A DNA stretch of 64,000 nt, taken from Faecalicoccus pleomorphus DSM 20574. Its GTDB lineage: Bacteria; Bacillota_I; Bacilli_A; Erysipelotrichales; Erysipelotrichaceae. Location: the NCBI RefSeq assembly GCF_000420345.1, contig NZ_ATUT01000011.1, positions 1 to 64,000 on the forward strand, in the 5' to 3' direction. Position 1 is the first letter of the stretch. Each line of letters opens with the position of its first letter. The translations under genes and the position numbers were made by a program. The notes below the pieces were generated by a model that was not told the DNA's origin, ran no database searches, and worked only from the letters and a program-made list of their open reading frames with translations. Below, piece by piece: positions 35,873-45,800 of this stretch.

Positions 35873-36577
35873 ATGAAAAAAGAATATCTTGCCTGTGAGC
35901 GCAGGGAAGTCTTCATTTTATTGATGTTTGCGGCAGGAATGATGGGCGCCTATACATTTATTTTACGTGGTGGTGTCTTCTGTAATGCGCAAACCGCAAA
36001 CTTTGTGATGATGGGAGTTTCTTTAGGGACTGGAAAGTTTTCGCAGGGTTTGTATTATCTGATTCCGATCACCGCTTATTTTGCGGGAATGATCCTTTCC
36101 GAACTGTTGCCAAATCCGGTAAAACGAATTCATCTGTTTCGCTGGGATACCTATCTGGTGGCTTTTGAGATCTTCGTGTTGTTTATCGTTGGCTGGATTC
36201 CGTTGACGGTCAACCATCATGTTGTGCAAGTTATGATCAACTTTATTGCTTCGATGCAGTATAATACATTCCGCCAGGCAGAAAGTATTCCTATGGCTAC
36301 TACATTTTGTACCAATCATCTGCGACAGACAGGACTTGGCTTGATCCACTACATCAAAAAAAGAGATATCAAAGCGTTATCGAAAGGGTTGGCGCATTTA
36401 TCGATGCTTTTGAGTTTCTTGGCCGGAGGTATCGTTGAAGCAGCTGCCTGTTTGTGGTTACAGGAAAGAGCTATCTGGATTGCACTACTACCTCTTTTGG
36501 TGACTTTTATACTTTTGGCATGTGGTGATATTAAAGAAGATCATCGCGATTTTCAAAAGATCCCTTCCGGGCATTAA
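35873..36577 (+). CDS. YoaK/DUF1275 family membrane protein
   Basis: A 234-residue membrane protein with about six hydrophobic segments. It shows the family start LLMFAAGMMGAYTFILRGGVFCNAQTANFV and the middle MQYNTFRQ...TTFCTNHLRQTG. The function of DUF1275 is unknown. The ATG directly follows the GNAT stop. Confidence 0.85.
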   Translation: MKKEYLACERREVFILLMFAAGMMGAYTFILRGGVFCNAQTANFVMMGVSLGTGKFSQGLYYLIPITAYFAGMILSELLPNPVKRIHLFRWDTYLVAFEIFVLFIVGWIPLTVNHHVVQVMINFIASMQYNTFRQAESIPMATTFCTNHLRQTGLGLIHYIKKRDIKALSKGLAHLSMLLSFLAGGIVEAAACLWLQERAIWIALLPLLVTFILLACGDIKEDHRDFQKIPSGH

Positions 36578-36637
36578 CACTCTTCATTGTAAAACCTATA
36601 GAAAAAATCTATAATGAAATCAAATGGAGGGCTGATG

Positions 36638-38269
36638 ATGCAACAGGAACCATTATACATTACAGGACATATCCATCCCGATACCGACAGTGTGGCATCG
36701 GCGATTGGGTATGCCTTTTTAAAAAGAGCGATGGGTATTCCCGCCAAGGCATGTCGATTGGGAAATTTGAATACTGAAACACGTTATTTGTTGGAGCGTT
36801 TTCATTTTGAAGAACCGGAATTATTAGAAGATGCACGAATCCAGCTAAAGGAAATGCAGCTGGATCATCCGGTCGATCTAAATCCAGAAACAACGATTTT
36901 TGAGACTTTGCAGCTGATGCAGAGTGGACAAGGGCAAGGCTTTGGGGTAACGGATGAAAATGGTGTTTTGATCGGAATAGTTACACGCAGCGATATCTCC
37001 TTTGTAGGTTTGGGTGATACGGCTCAGGGTATCGATCTGTTAAAGGAAACGCCGGTTGAAAATATTGTGAAAACAATCAGCGGAAAATTGGTTTATAGAG
37101 ATGAAAATCGTCATATCAACGGGAAAGTATCAATCGTCGCATTAACGAAAAATCATGTTAAGAACTATGATATTCAGGATCGAATCGTTATTATCGGAGA
37201 CGATCCACAGGCACAGTCTGACTTGATTCGAAAAGGCGCCGGTATGCTTGTCATGGTTTGGACAAAAGAGGTACAGCCGGAAGTCGTTGAACTGGCAAAA
37301 CAATATCATTGCCAGCTTGTTCTATCGGGCCATGGAAGTATGAATACTTCACGTTATTTGTATTTTTCTGTGCCAATCGGATTGATCATGACGAAAAAAG
37401 TAGTTACATTTTCCGATTATGAGCTTGCCGAAGATGTCTCCAGAAAGATGCTGAAGACGCGTTATCGCATGTATCCTGTCGTGAATAAAAAATATCAGCC
37501 AATCGGTTATGTGACCCGTTATCATATGATGAATTATACGAATAAGAAGATCGTTATGGTCGATCATAATGAATTTTCACAGTCGGTCAAAGGAATCGAG
37601 CAGGCCGAACTGGTGGAAGTATTGGATCATCACAGGATCTGTGACTTTGCGACAAGCAAGCCGGTATCTTTCCGAAATGAAATCGTAGGCAGTACCGCAA
37701 CGATCGTCGCCAAGATCTTTAAAGAAAACCAGATTCCGATTCCCAAAGATCTGGCTGGTCTGCTTCTGGGAGCGGTTCTTTCTGATACCTTGAAGTTCCA
37801 GTCGCCAACGACAACACAAAAGGATATTGAAGTGGCCAACATGCTGGCGGCGTTCGCTTCCTTGGATATCGATGCCTTTGCGACCGATATGTTTACAGTC
37901 AGCTCCGATATTTCCGGAAAAAGCGTGGAACAATTGGTCAATACCGATATTAAGTACTTTGAGATTCGTAATCAGAAGCTGATGATTTCGCAAGTAATCA
38001 TACCTTGTGTGGACTATGTGCTAGGTTTGGATGAAGAAATCGAACAAGAGCTTTCCAAGCTTGTTAAACAAAGAGGATTGGATGTATGTGTAGGTGTTTT
38101 TACAAGCATATTGGAAAATGGTTCAGTCTTTTTCGCCTCAGGCCCTAAAAAACACTGGGTAGAAGAAGCCTTCCCATCATATAAAAATGGACATATAGTA
38201 CAAAAAAACATATTATCGCGGAAGAATCAGATCGTACCGATGTTGACAGATGTGATCACAAAATCTTAA
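36638..38269 (+). CDS. Manganese-dependent inorganic pyrophosphatase with CBS and DRTGG domains (family II)
   Basis: A 543-residue cytosolic pyrophosphatase. The DHH-fold begins GHIHPDTDSVASA and has LDHHRI later. Between them a CBS domain (~60-125, GFGVTDENGVLIGIVTRSDI), a DRTGG domain (~180-245) and a second CBS (~255-310, YRMYPVVNKKYQPIGYVTR) are inserted, the layout of nucleotide-regulated CBS-PPases that sense AMP/ADP/ATP and diadenosine polyphosphates. The C-terminal substrate-binding part has SGPKKHW. ATG 36638 is 7 bases after GGAGG; ATG 36635 is also possible. Confidence 0.9.
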   Translation: MQQEPLYITGHIHPDTDSVASAIGYAFLKRAMGIPAKACRLGNLNTETRYLLERFHFEEPELLEDARIQLKEMQLDHPVDLNPETTIFETLQLMQSGQGQGFGVTDENGVLIGIVTRSDISFVGLGDTAQGIDLLKETPVENIVKTISGKLVYRDENRHINGKVSIVALTKNHVKNYDIQDRIVIIGDDPQAQSDLIRKGAGMLVMVWTKEVQPEVVELAKQYHCQLVLSGHGSMNTSRYLYFSVPIGLIMTKKVVTFSDYELAEDVSRKMLKTRYRMYPVVNKKYQPIGYVTRYHMMNYTNKKIVMVDHNEFSQSVKGIEQAELVEVLDHHRICDFATSKPVSFRNEIVGSTATIVAKIFKENQIPIPKDLAGLLLGAVLSDTLKFQSPTTTQKDIEVANMLAAFASLDIDAFATDMFTVSSDISGKSVEQLVNTDIKYFEIRNQKLMISQVIIPCVDYVLGLDEEIEQELSKLVKQRGLDVCVGVFTSILENGSVFFASGPKKHWVEEAFPSYKNGHIVQKNILSRKNQIVPMLTDVITKS

Positions 38270-38348
38270 TACAATTTTAATGCGAAAGAACAGAACACTA
38301 ATTAAACATTAATATCTTTTGTGATATTTTTGTGTGGTGTAAAATAAG

Positions 38349-38441
38349 ATGGAAATTCTAGCGGTTTTTCTTCTATTTGTTTATATCCATGCCGTGCTAT
38401 ATACATTATATGTATATAAGAAGAAACGTGGTTCACGCTAG
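38349..38441 (+). CDS. Possible 30-residue single-span membrane protein upstream of ktrB
   Basis: ATG 38349 to TAG 38441 encodes a short protein: a hydrophobic helix (MEILAVFLLFVYIHAVLYTL) then a basic end VYKKKRGSR. It ends 24 bases before ktrB. Size and place recall KdpF, the small subunit of another potassium pump, but this is analogy only. No convincing ribosome site precedes it; GGTG lies 12 bases upstream, and a TAAAAT box is too near for a leader. It may be chance. Confidence 0.35.
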   Translation: MEILAVFLLFVYIHAVLYTLYVYKKKRGSR

Positions 38442-38465
38442 ATATAGAGAATTTGGAGAAGAGAT

Positions 38466-39812
38466 ATGTTTAAAAAAATTCAGAGGCGATTTAGCCATGC
38501 TCAGACTTTGGCCATCGGTCATTTTCTGGTGATTTTGATTGGTGCGCTGTTGTTGATGCTTCCCATTTCATCCAGAAGTGGCACATCGACAGATTTCTTG
38601 TCTTCCTTATTTACTTCAACGAGTGCGACTTGCGTGACCGGATTGGTTGTGGTAGATACCGGAACACACTGGAACTTTTTTGGGCAGTTAGTCATCATCA
38701 CATTGATTCAGATTGGTGGACTGGGCTTTGTGACCATGGGTGTTTTGTTTTCGATGTTCTTGAATAAAAAGATCAGTTTACGAACTCGTGGACTGCTGCA
38801 GGATAGTCTTAACGTTGATAAGGTTGGTGGCGTTATCCGACTGGTTAAAAAAGCCTTGATGGGAACTTTAATCATTGAATCGATCGGTGCAGTTTTACTG
38901 ATGTTTCGCTTCATTCCGGAATTTGGTCTACAGACAGGCTTGTGGATGAGTATTTTTCACTCCATATCGGCTTTCTGTAATGCCGGCTTTGATATTCTGG
39001 GGAGCTTCTTTGGGGCTTATAGTTCCCTGGAAACATATGCCGGGGATGTACTAATCAATATGGTCATTATGTCATTGATTGTCATCGGTGGTATCGGTTT
39101 TATCGTATGGGCCGATCTTTTGGAACATAAATGGCATTTTAGGAAATATCGTTTACATACAAAAATCGTACTCGTCACAACATTTATCTTGATTTTTGGA
39201 GGGGCGTTCCTATTCTATTTATTTGAAAAAGATGCGATTCTGGCAGGACGTCCGATTCATGAACAGATTTTATGTTGTTTATTTAGTTCGGTTACAGCAC
39301 GTACAGCCGGTTTTAATTCAGTTGATTTCGGTGTGGTACGACAAAGCAGTGCTTTATTGATGTGCGTGCTGATGTATATCGGAGGAAGCCCCGGATCAAC
39401 AGCCGGTGGTATCAAAACGACAACGGTAGCGGTCTTGTTCTCTTCTTGGTTTAACAGTGTACGTGGTCATCATGACTGTAACTTATTTAAACGTCAGGTT
39501 TCCAAGGATACCGTACGAGAATCCAGTAATGTTTTGATCATGACGATGACCTTGGCGTTAGTTTCCATCATGACGATTTGTGCAATACAGGATTTGAATA
39601 TGTTGGATGTGGCTTTTGAAGTGTTCTCCGGTTTAGGCACTGTCGGAATGACGACTGGAATCACAAGAGACCTTGTGCCGGTCAGCCGTGTGATCATTAT
39701 TTTGATGATGTATTTAGGACGTATAGGATCCATGTCCTTTGCGTATAGCTTCTTTGAAAAGAAAAGTGTGCCGGCCGTACAAAACCCGGTAGAGAAAGTG
39801 ATGGTAGGTTAA
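38466..39812 (+). CDS. ktrB: Potassium uptake membrane subunit KtrB (TrkH/KtrB family)
   Basis: A 448-residue channel-like transporter with four pore repeats. The filter-like segments are STSATCVTGLVVVDTG, SAFCNAGFDILG, TARTAGFNSVDFG and SGLGTVGMTTGIT. It ends at ~448 residues, the size of KtrB rather than the longer TrkH. It imports K+ with Na+ and needs the cytosolic RCK ring encoded next. GGAGAAG lies before the ATG. Two bases separate it from ktrA. Confidence 0.93.
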   Translation: MFKKIQRRFSHAQTLAIGHFLVILIGALLLMLPISSRSGTSTDFLSSLFTSTSATCVTGLVVVDTGTHWNFFGQLVIITLIQIGGLGFVTMGVLFSMFLNKKISLRTRGLLQDSLNVDKVGGVIRLVKKALMGTLIIESIGAVLLMFRFIPEFGLQTGLWMSIFHSISAFCNAGFDILGSFFGAYSSLETYAGDVLINMVIMSLIVIGGIGFIVWADLLEHKWHFRKYRLHTKIVLVTTFILIFGGAFLFYLFEKDAILAGRPIHEQILCCLFSSVTARTAGFNSVDFGVVRQSSALLMCVLMYIGGSPGSTAGGIKTTTVAVLFSSWFNSVRGHHDCNLFKRQVSKDTVRESSNVLIMTMTLALVSIMTICAIQDLNMLDVAFEVFSGLGTVGMTTGITRDLVPVSRVIIILMMYLGRIGSMSFAYSFFEKKSVPAVQNPVEKVMVG

Positions 39813-39813
39813 G

Positions 39814-40467
39814 ATGAAAACAGTATTGATTATCGGATTAGGACGATTTGGACGTCATTTGGCCACTCGAATGGCAAAATTAGGCAATGAAGTTATGGTT
39901 GTTGATCAGGATGCCGAAGTAGTAGAAAAGTTGTTGCCAATTGTAACAGATGGAAAAATCGGTGATTGTACGGATGAAGAAGTACTTCGCTCTTTAGGTG
40001 TCAACAACTATGATATTTGTTTTGTCTGTACCGGAAGCAGCTTTCAAAGCTCTTTGGAGATTACGGATCAATTAAAGGTTTTGGGTGCCAAGAAAGTCAT
40101 TAGTAAAGCGGATCGTGATATTCAGGCAAAATTCCTGTTGAAAAACGGAGCGGATGAAGTCGTGTATCCAAACCGGGATATTGCGGAGAAAATGGCGGTT
40201 CGCTGCAGTATGAACAATGTCTTTGATTATGTAGAGCTTTCACAAGGATACTCCATCTATGAAATTCCACCATTACCGAAGTGGGTAGGAAGAACAGTCG
40301 GTGAAGTTGATATTCGACGTCAGTACAGTCTGAGCATCATCAGCACGAAAAAAGAAGGAAAGCTGGATATGCTTCCAGGTGCCGGTCATGTCATTGAAGC
40401 CGATGAGCATCTTGTTGTTATTGGGCTTCAAAAAGATATCGATAGAGTGGTAGGACAATTTAAGTAA
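39814..40467 (+). CDS. ktrA: Potassium uptake regulatory subunit KtrA (RCK/TrkA)
   Basis: A 217-residue cytosolic gating subunit with an RCK-N domain (GLGRFGRHLATRMAKLG, the GxGxxG nucleotide site, acidic Asp in VVDQDAE) and RCK-C domain (~135-217). KtrA rings bind ATP/ADP and, in the C domain of many Bacillota, c-di-AMP. It starts one base after the ktrB stop. Confidence 0.93.
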   Translation: MKTVLIIGLGRFGRHLATRMAKLGNEVMVVDQDAEVVEKLLPIVTDGKIGDCTDEEVLRSLGVNNYDICFVCTGSSFQSSLEITDQLKVLGAKKVISKADRDIQAKFLLKNGADEVVYPNRDIAEKMAVRCSMNNVFDYVELSQGYSIYEIPPLPKWVGRTVGEVDIRRQYSLSIISTKKEGKLDMLPGAGHVIEADEHLVVIGLQKDIDRVVGQFK

Positions 40468-40472
40468 TAGAT

Positions 40473-40509
40473 TAAGCCATGATCGTACAAGATCACGGCT
40501 TTTCTTTTT
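40473..40509 (+). terminator. Terminator of the ktrBA operon
   Basis: AAGCC-A-TGATC pairs with GATCA-C-GGCTT, then TTCTTTT. Confidence 0.7.
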
Positions 40510-40597
40510 ATAAAATCATAGAAAAAAGGAATGTACAACGTGTGATAAATACGATATAAATGAGATAAAGATGAGAATATAGGAGAGAATTAAGCTC

Positions 40598-41545
40598 ATG
40601 AAAAAGATCGTTAAAATCATGCCACATTATGAGCCTAGAATGTGGGGCGGAGGTACCCGGCTAAAAGAAGAATTTCACTATGATACAGATGTATCTCCTT
40701 TAGGGGAAGTCTATAATGTGGTGGCATTGCCGGGACATGCGGATTGTGAAGTGCCGGAAATGAATTGTACATTGTCGGAATTGTATGATCAGAAGCCAGA
40801 ATGGTTTGAATGTGAGACTAAACAGTTGACAGTTCGTGTCAATATCTTAGATCCCATGGAAGATCTTTCTATTCAAATCCATCCGGATGATACATTTGCC
40901 AAAGCGTATAACGGCGGTCGAGGGAAACCGGAGGCATGGGTCATTTTAGATGCGCCAAAAGATGGATATATTGAATTTGGGCATTGGGCCAACACGAAAG
41001 AAGAATTTATGGAATGGACAAGGCAGAAAGAATGGAAAAAACTGTTACGCTATCTTTCTACACCAATAGATGGATTTATCGATATTCCTACCGGTACGCT
41101 GCATGCGATAGGAAAAGGAGTGCTCACATACAATATATCCCGAAATGCAGATTTGACACTTCGCTTGTATGATTATGATCGTATTGATCCAGGTACACGT
41201 AAGAAAAGAGAGATTCAACCGCAGGAGGTTTTTGAAAATGTCAATATTCCGGATAAGAGGATTGAGTTTCAAATGTTTCCGTCTTCTTTTGAATTTGGCT
41301 GTAAAGTCACACGATATGGGGATGAACCCGGATTATATACATTATTTCGCTTACAGATCGATGAAAAGGGGAAATTTCTTCATGATCGATTTGCCTTCTA
41401 TACCTGTGTAAAAGGGCAGGGGACAATCAATGATATCCCTATTCGACAAGGCGAAACAATACTGGTTCCAGCTGATATGGGATGGATGCATTTTGAAGGA
41501 AAGATGGATCTTTTCCTAGCATCTTATCGTAATGAAAATGTTTAA
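40598..41545 (+). CDS. manA: Mannose-6-phosphate isomerase, class I
   Basis: A 315-residue zinc enzyme interconverting mannose-6-P and fructose-6-P. Metal-site and active-site motifs: IQIHPDD, GKPEAWVIL, and PTGTLHAIGKGVLTYNISRNADLTLRLYDYDR. The short form (~315) is usual in Bacillota. GGAGAGAATTAAGCTC precedes the ATG. Monocistronic between two terminators. No mannose PTS is next to it. Confidence 0.93.
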   Translation: MKKIVKIMPHYEPRMWGGGTRLKEEFHYDTDVSPLGEVYNVVALPGHADCEVPEMNCTLSELYDQKPEWFECETKQLTVRVNILDPMEDLSIQIHPDDTFAKAYNGGRGKPEAWVILDAPKDGYIEFGHWANTKEEFMEWTRQKEWKKLLRYLSTPIDGFIDIPTGTLHAIGKGVLTYNISRNADLTLRLYDYDRIDPGTRKKREIQPQEVFENVNIPDKRIEFQMFPSSFEFGCKVTRYGDEPGLYTLFRLQIDEKGKFLHDRFAFYTCVKGQGTINDIPIRQGETILVPADMGWMHFEGKMDLFLASYRNENV

Positions 41546-41576
41546 AAAAGAGCTTTGAAAAAACCTCAAAGCTCTT
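41544..41576. terminator. Bidirectional terminator between manA and ftsH
   Basis: AAGAGCTTTGA pairs perfectly with TCAAAGCTCTT around a short A-rich loop; it lies within 3 bases of both gene ends. Confidence 0.8.
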
Positions 41577-41579
41577 AGC

Positions 41580-43457
41580 CTATGCGTTAGTTTCCGTATT
41601 GTTTAAAGAAGTCGGAATTTCTACCGGTTTATTTAAAATATACATAAACTGTTCGCCGGTAATGGTTTCTTTTTCATAAAGATATTTGGCAAGTTCATGC
41701 AGTTTCATCTTATTGTCTAATAAGATTTGATAAGCTTCATCATGGGCTTTTTTGATTAAAGTGGCTACTTCTTCATCGATTTTAGTTGCGGTTTCATTCG
41801 AACACTGCAGGCTTGTATCGCCACCTAAGTATGCATTGTTTACTGTTTCCAAAGCCATCATGCCAAAGTTATCGCTCATACCGTAGCGTGTGATCATGGC
41901 ACGTGCCAGTTTGGTGGCCTGCTCAATATCGTTGCTGGCGCCGGTTGTGATAGAATTAAAGATCAGTTCCTCGGCACATCGACCACCAGTATAGATCATC
42001 AATCGATGATAAGCATCTTCTTTCGATACCAGATATTGTTCATTTTGTTCAACCTGCATGGTATAACCTAAAGCCCCTTTGGTTCTTGGGATAATCGTAA
42101 TTTTATGAACCGGCGCACTGTTTTGGCATTTGGCAGCGACTAAGGCATGGCCAATTTCATGATAGGATACGATCATACGCTCTTTATTGGAAATGGCCGT
42201 TCCTTTTTTCTGTTCACCGGCTATGACGATTTCAATAGCTTCTTCCAAGTCACGTTGAACAACCATCTTTCGTCTGTCTCGTACGGCTAATAAGGCAGCT
42301 TCATTGACCATATTGGCTAAATCAGCTCCACTGGCACCGGCACTGGCTCTTGCGATTACATTAAAATCAATTTCTGGAGAACATTTCACATCTTTTGCAT
42401 GGAGCCTAAGAATTGCTTCTCGTCCGGCTAAATCTGGTAGTTCTACAGGAATTCGACGATCGAATCTTCCCGGTCTTGTCAAAGCCGGGTCTAAGGATTC
42501 CGGACGGTTGGTTGCTGCCAATAAGACAACACCTTTCGATCCGTCAAATCCATCCATTTCCGCTAACAGCTGGTTTAATGTCTGCTCTCGCTCATCGTTT
42601 CCGGATAATCCGGCACCATCTCGTTTTTTACCAATGGTATCAATCTCATCAATAAATACGATACAAGGTGCTTTTTCACGTGCTTGTTTAAATAGATCCC
42701 GGACCTTGGCAGCTCCACGACCGACAAACATTTCTACAAATTCAGAACCGGAAATAGAGAAGAAAGGAACACCGGCTTCACCGGCTACTGCTTTGGCTAA
42801 TAAAGTTTTACCGGTTCCCGGAGGGCCAACCAACAAAGCACCTTTAGGCATCTGTGCACCAATTTCTTTATATTTTTTCGGGTTGTTTAAGAAATCCACG
42901 ATTTCTTTTAAATTTTCTTTGGCTTCTTCCTGCCCGGCTACATCATGGAATGTCTTTCCGGTCTTTTTGCCTTCATAGACTTTTACATTGGATTTTCCTA
43001 AATTTCCAAAACCAAAGCCTCCCTGGCCAAAGGACATACTTTCGTTTCCGGTTTTGCTTTGGATCTTCTTAAACATGCGTCGTCCAAACCACCAGAAGAT
43101 GAATATCGGCAAAAATAAAGTTAAGAGATAATAGACAAACGGATTGATCTGTGTCGGGATGACCTGTGTAAAGTTAGCGCCGGAAGCATCAAGTCGATTT
43201 ACCAGATCACCATCGTTCATTAATCCGGTTTCATAGGTTTTGTTGTCTTCACCTTTTAATGTGTAATATACCGTCTGGTCTTCAATCTGTACATTTTCAA
43301 CATCTTTTTCTTCAATCGAATCTAAAAAGTCAGAATATGTTGTTGATTCCATACGACTGGAATTGAACAGAGGCATCACAATAAAATTTAAAGCCAGGAT
43401 AATAATTAATATAATGGCATAGTAACGATATAAGGATCGTTTGGGTTGATTGTTCAT
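41580..43457 (-). CDS. ftsH: ATP-dependent zinc metalloprotease FtsH
   Basis: A 625-residue membrane AAA+ protease for quality control of membrane and unfolded proteins. Two transmembrane segments (~12-32 and ~107-127) flank an external domain. Then Walker [11 protein letters not shown] (~209), Walker [13 protein letters not shown], the second region of homology ([12 protein letters not shown]) and the zinc site HEIGH at 433-437. The glycine-rich [11 protein letters not shown] follows the second span. AGGAGG precedes the ATG at the right distance. A CIRCE-like element lies in its promoter. Confidence 0.96.
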   Translation of the reverse strand: MNNQPKRSLYRYYAIILIIILALNFIVMPLFNSSRMESTTYSDFLDSIEEKDVENVQIEDQTVYYTLKGEDNKTYETGLMNDGDLVNRLDASGANFTQVIPTQINPFVYYLLTLFLPIFIFWWFGRRMFKKIQSKTGNESMSFGQGGFGFGNLGKSNVKVYEGKKTGKTFHDVAGQEEAKENLKEIVDFLNNPKKYKEIGAQMPKGALLVGPPGTGKTLLAKAVAGEAGVPFFSISGSEFVEMFVGRGAAKVRDLFKQAREKAPCIVFIDEIDTIGKKRDGAGLSGNDEREQTLNQLLAEMDGFDGSKGVVLLAATNRPESLDPALTRPGRFDRRIPVELPDLAGREAILRLHAKDVKCSPEIDFNVIARASAGASGADLANMVNEAALLAVRDRRKMVVQRDLEEAIEIVIAGEQKKGTAISNKERMIVSYHEIGHALVAAKCQNSAPVHKITIIPRTKGALGYTMQVEQNEQYLVSKEDAYHRLMIYTGGRCAEELIFNSITTGASNDIEQATKLARAMITRYGMSDNFGMMALETVNNAYLGGDTSLQCSNETATKIDEEVATLIKKAHDEAYQILLDNKMKLHELAKYLYEKETITGEQFMYILNKPVEIPTSLNNTETNA

Positions 43458-43499
43458 GAATCTATCCTCCTAAAAGAATTGATATCATTATAAATCTTT

Positions 43500-43526
43500 T
43501 TAGCACTCTGTCAATTGGTTTGCTAA
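43500..43526. promoter_or_regulatory. CIRCE element (HrcA operator) in the ftsH promoter
   Basis: TTAGCACTC, 9 bases, GTTTGCTAA: the left half is the exact CIRCE half site, the right half has 2 mismatches, and the 9-base spacing is exact. On the minus strand TTGACA (43516-43511), a 16-base spacer and TATAAT follow, so HrcA would cover the promoter. Heat-shock control of ftsH is implied. Confidence 0.75.
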
Positions 43527-43647
43527 AGAAAAGATAATTTCACATAATGTAAAGAAGATATCTATAAATTTTGTTGGACACTAGGGTAAAAAATAGATAG
43601 AAAAGAGTTCTATCCATAAAAATCTTTGTTCAATTTGTATAAAAAGG

Positions 43648-43684
43648 GCCAGGCAGTTTTTAAATTTCTGCCTGGCAATTTTTA
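43648..43684. terminator. Terminator behind the Rpn remnant
   Basis: GCCAGGCAG pairs perfectly with CTGCCTGGC. A-rich sequence on the left gives the T run for minus-strand transcription; TTTTTA follows on the right. Confidence 0.75.
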
Positions 43685-43718
43685 GTAGAGATTGATTTTG
43701 AAAAAATACAATATAAGT

Positions 43719-44441
43719 TTATTTCAATATGTTTTGTATTTCTTCTAATGGTTTTTGAGTTGCTTTAGAAATCTCTTCTGCAGTCATTGTTTGGGATAAT
43801 AGCTTTATTAGGTCTTTCTGTCCTTCTTCACGGCCTTTCTCTTTTGCCCGTTTGATTCGTGCATTTTCCATTCGAATGCTGTCATTGATACTCAACTGTT
43901 CGAATTCTTCATTGAGCTGATCGATCCATTCCTGGCTCATATACTTGATGATCCTGTCTGCCATGGCGATTCCTTCTTCCTGCTTGATTACTTCTTTGAT
44001 TATAGACTGTTTTCCTTCGTCTTCAAAGTATTTCAGAAAGAAACTCCACTTTTCAAGTAAGCTCATGTCTTTTACATTCATCAAAGGAACTTTGGGAAGC
44101 TGAACAAAGATCAGCTGCATTAACTGTCCGGCGTATTTTAAAGCCTGTCCTTTCCAGTTTCTTTGTTCAAACTGTTCCACCAGCTTTTCATATTCCGAAG
44201 AAATGATAAAATCTGTGATCACGATTTGATAAACAGGATGAAAATTCGAATAGGGTTCTTTTTCCTTAAGTACTTGTCTGGATGCTAAACGAATTTCATA
44301 ATAGAACATGCGATAAAAGAATTCTTCTGGATCGTAAACCACTTGCATTTCGATATTGGCCAGACGGCCGTCATCAAAAGAGACAAGAAGATCCATGCGG
44401 GGATGTTTTTGGTTCGCAATTTCTGATCTATCAGCTATCAA
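43719..44441 (-). pseudogene. Rpn-family nuclease/transposase-like protein, N-terminally truncated
   Basis: A 240-residue frame starting at TTG that matches the Rpn (PD-(D/E)xK recombination-promoting nuclease) pattern: MDLLVSFDDGRLANIEMQ holds the catalytic D and E-x-Q, and the charged C-terminus with a RAKEKGREEGQKD stretch is typical. The first ~50-60 residues of the family (the NDxxFKxxF start) are missing; the upstream frame reaches a stop with no such sequence. No good start or ribosome site exists. It is therefore probably a remnant. Confidence 0.7.
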
Positions 44442-44683
44442 AACAAAGCAGTAAAAGAAGGCAGGTACATAAAGATTTCACATACTAGTAATAATAGCCT
44501 CACTATTAGATACGAAAAAAATCAGGAAAACTATTAAAAAAATTGACGAATATTTTTATATCGTGTTTTAAGCCAGAGAAAACAATTCTTATGTTTGACA
44601 GATTTGATAATTTCACACATTTAAACAGTACTGAAAACACAGAAAACGCATATAGTATATGGGCAAATAAGGGGATGATTTCT

Positions 44684-44935
44684 ATGAAGAAGGATGTATA
44701 TCGTTACATAATGTTTTTTATCTTGAACTTGATCTTTTTTATCTATACATGGATTTGTAATACGCATATGTCAACGTTACATATCGGATTGGCGATATGT
44801 TGTCTAGTTGGAGATGTGGGATGGCTTGGCTGGTCTTTTTATCATCATCAAAAATGGTATGAAAAATATTCAGCTTTTTTCTGTGCCTTGGTTCCATTGT
44901 TGACATTATTGATTTATTTTCGGGGAACTCGGTAA
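44684..44935 (+). CDS. Small membrane protein of unknown function
   Basis: An 83-residue protein with three hydrophobic segments (~8-25, ~33-52, ~62-78). I do not recognise it. ATG 44684 lies 9 bases after AAGGGG, better than the in-frame ATG 44675 that abuts it. It stands alone between the Rpn remnant and the converging shikimate operon. Confidence 0.6.
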   Translation: MKKDVYRYIMFFILNLIFFIYTWICNTHMSTLHIGLAICCLVGDVGWLGWSFYHHQKWYEKYSAFFCALVPLLTLLIYFRGTR

Positions 44936-44940
44936 AGAAA

Positions 44941-44962
44941 AAAGAACCAGCGAGTGGTTCTT
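44941..44962. terminator. Bidirectional terminator at the end of the shikimate operon
   Basis: AAAGAACCA pairs with TGGTTCTT around GCGAG; the stem overlaps the last stop codon of the minus-strand operon. Confidence 0.75.
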
Positions 44963-45800
44963 ACTGAAAATATTTAATCAGAGCCTGCGTACCTAGATCC
45001 TGATATCCTTGATCCATCAGAGTGATGTATTCTTGAATCACATTTTCTACGCCGGTCAGTTTTACTTCTTTTTGATCCAGGGCAATTCTTAAATCTTTGA
45101 CAAAGTGTTTGATGTAGAAGCCTGGATCAAAATTATTTTGAAGCATTTTTGGTCCTAAGAGTTCTAACTGACGGGAACCAGCAGCTCCATTTTGCAGATT
45201 TTGAATGACTAAAGCAGGATCGCAGCCTTGGCTCTTTAAATAGGTCATAGCTTCACAAATACCCTGCAGTGTATTGGCAATCATGATTTGGTTGGCAATC
45301 TTTACTTTTTGACCGGCTCCGGCTACTCCGCAATAAAAGATATCTTTACCAAATGCGCTGAAAACAGGCTGTAGCTGATCAAAAGTTTCTTTTGGACCGC
45401 CGACCAAAATTGTTAAGGTTCCCTGCTTGGCGCCGGCATCACCACCGGTAACAGGTGCATCAAGTACCGTTACTTGTTTATCTTTTCCTTGTTGTGCTAA
45501 CGCAACAGCCAGAGATGGTGAAGATGTAGTAAAGTCGATACAAATTTTACCGGGTTCAATGTGTTCGAAAATTGTGCCATACACTTCTTTTACATCACTG
45601 GGGAAGCCTACCATGGTACAAATCACATCGCTGTGCTGCACCAAAGAAGCAATACTTTCTTCTAAAACAGCGCCTTCTTCAATCAGATTTTGTACTTTTT
45701 GTGGATGCCTGGCATACACATGTGCCTCGTGTCCATTCTTCAATAAGTGGTGCACCATGGGATTTCCCATGATTCCGGCACCGATCCATCCAATTTTCAT
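44961..45800 (-). CDS. NAD(P)-dependent beta-hydroxyacid dehydrogenase (3-hydroxyisobutyrate dehydrogenase family)
   Basis: A 279-residue oxidoreductase. The Rossmann loop is IGWIGAGIMGNPM; the family substrate motif DAPVTGGDAGAKQGTLTILVGG and the catalytic Lys region GAGQKVKIANQIM are clear. Substrates in the family include tartronate semialdehyde and 3-hydroxyisobutyrate; the one here is unknown. ATG 45800 overlaps the flavodoxin stop. It is the last gene of the aro operon. Confidence 0.9.
   Translation of the reverse strand: MKIGWIGAGIMGNPMVHHLLKNGHEAHVYARHPQKVQNLIEEGAVLEESIASLVQHSDVICTMVGFPSDVKEVYGTIFEHIEPGKICIDFTTSSPSLAVALAQQGKDKQVTVLDAPVTGGDAGAKQGTLTILVGGPKETFDQLQPVFSAFGKDIFYCGVAGAGQKVKIANQIMIANTLQGICEAMTYLKSQGCDPALVIQNLQNGAAGSRQLELLGPKMLQNNFDPGFYIKHFVKDLRIALDQKEVKLTGVENVIQEYITLMDQGYQDLGTQALIKYFQ

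Noticed and set aside
38270-38465. A c-di-AMP (ydaO-type) riboswitch before ktrBA
   Set aside because: The region is short and AT-rich, and no conserved ydaO segments are visible.
42304-42978. A 224-codon plus-strand frame over ftsH
   Set aside because: It is antisense to the conserved AAA+ domain of ftsH, with no promoter or ribosome site and no recognisable protein features.
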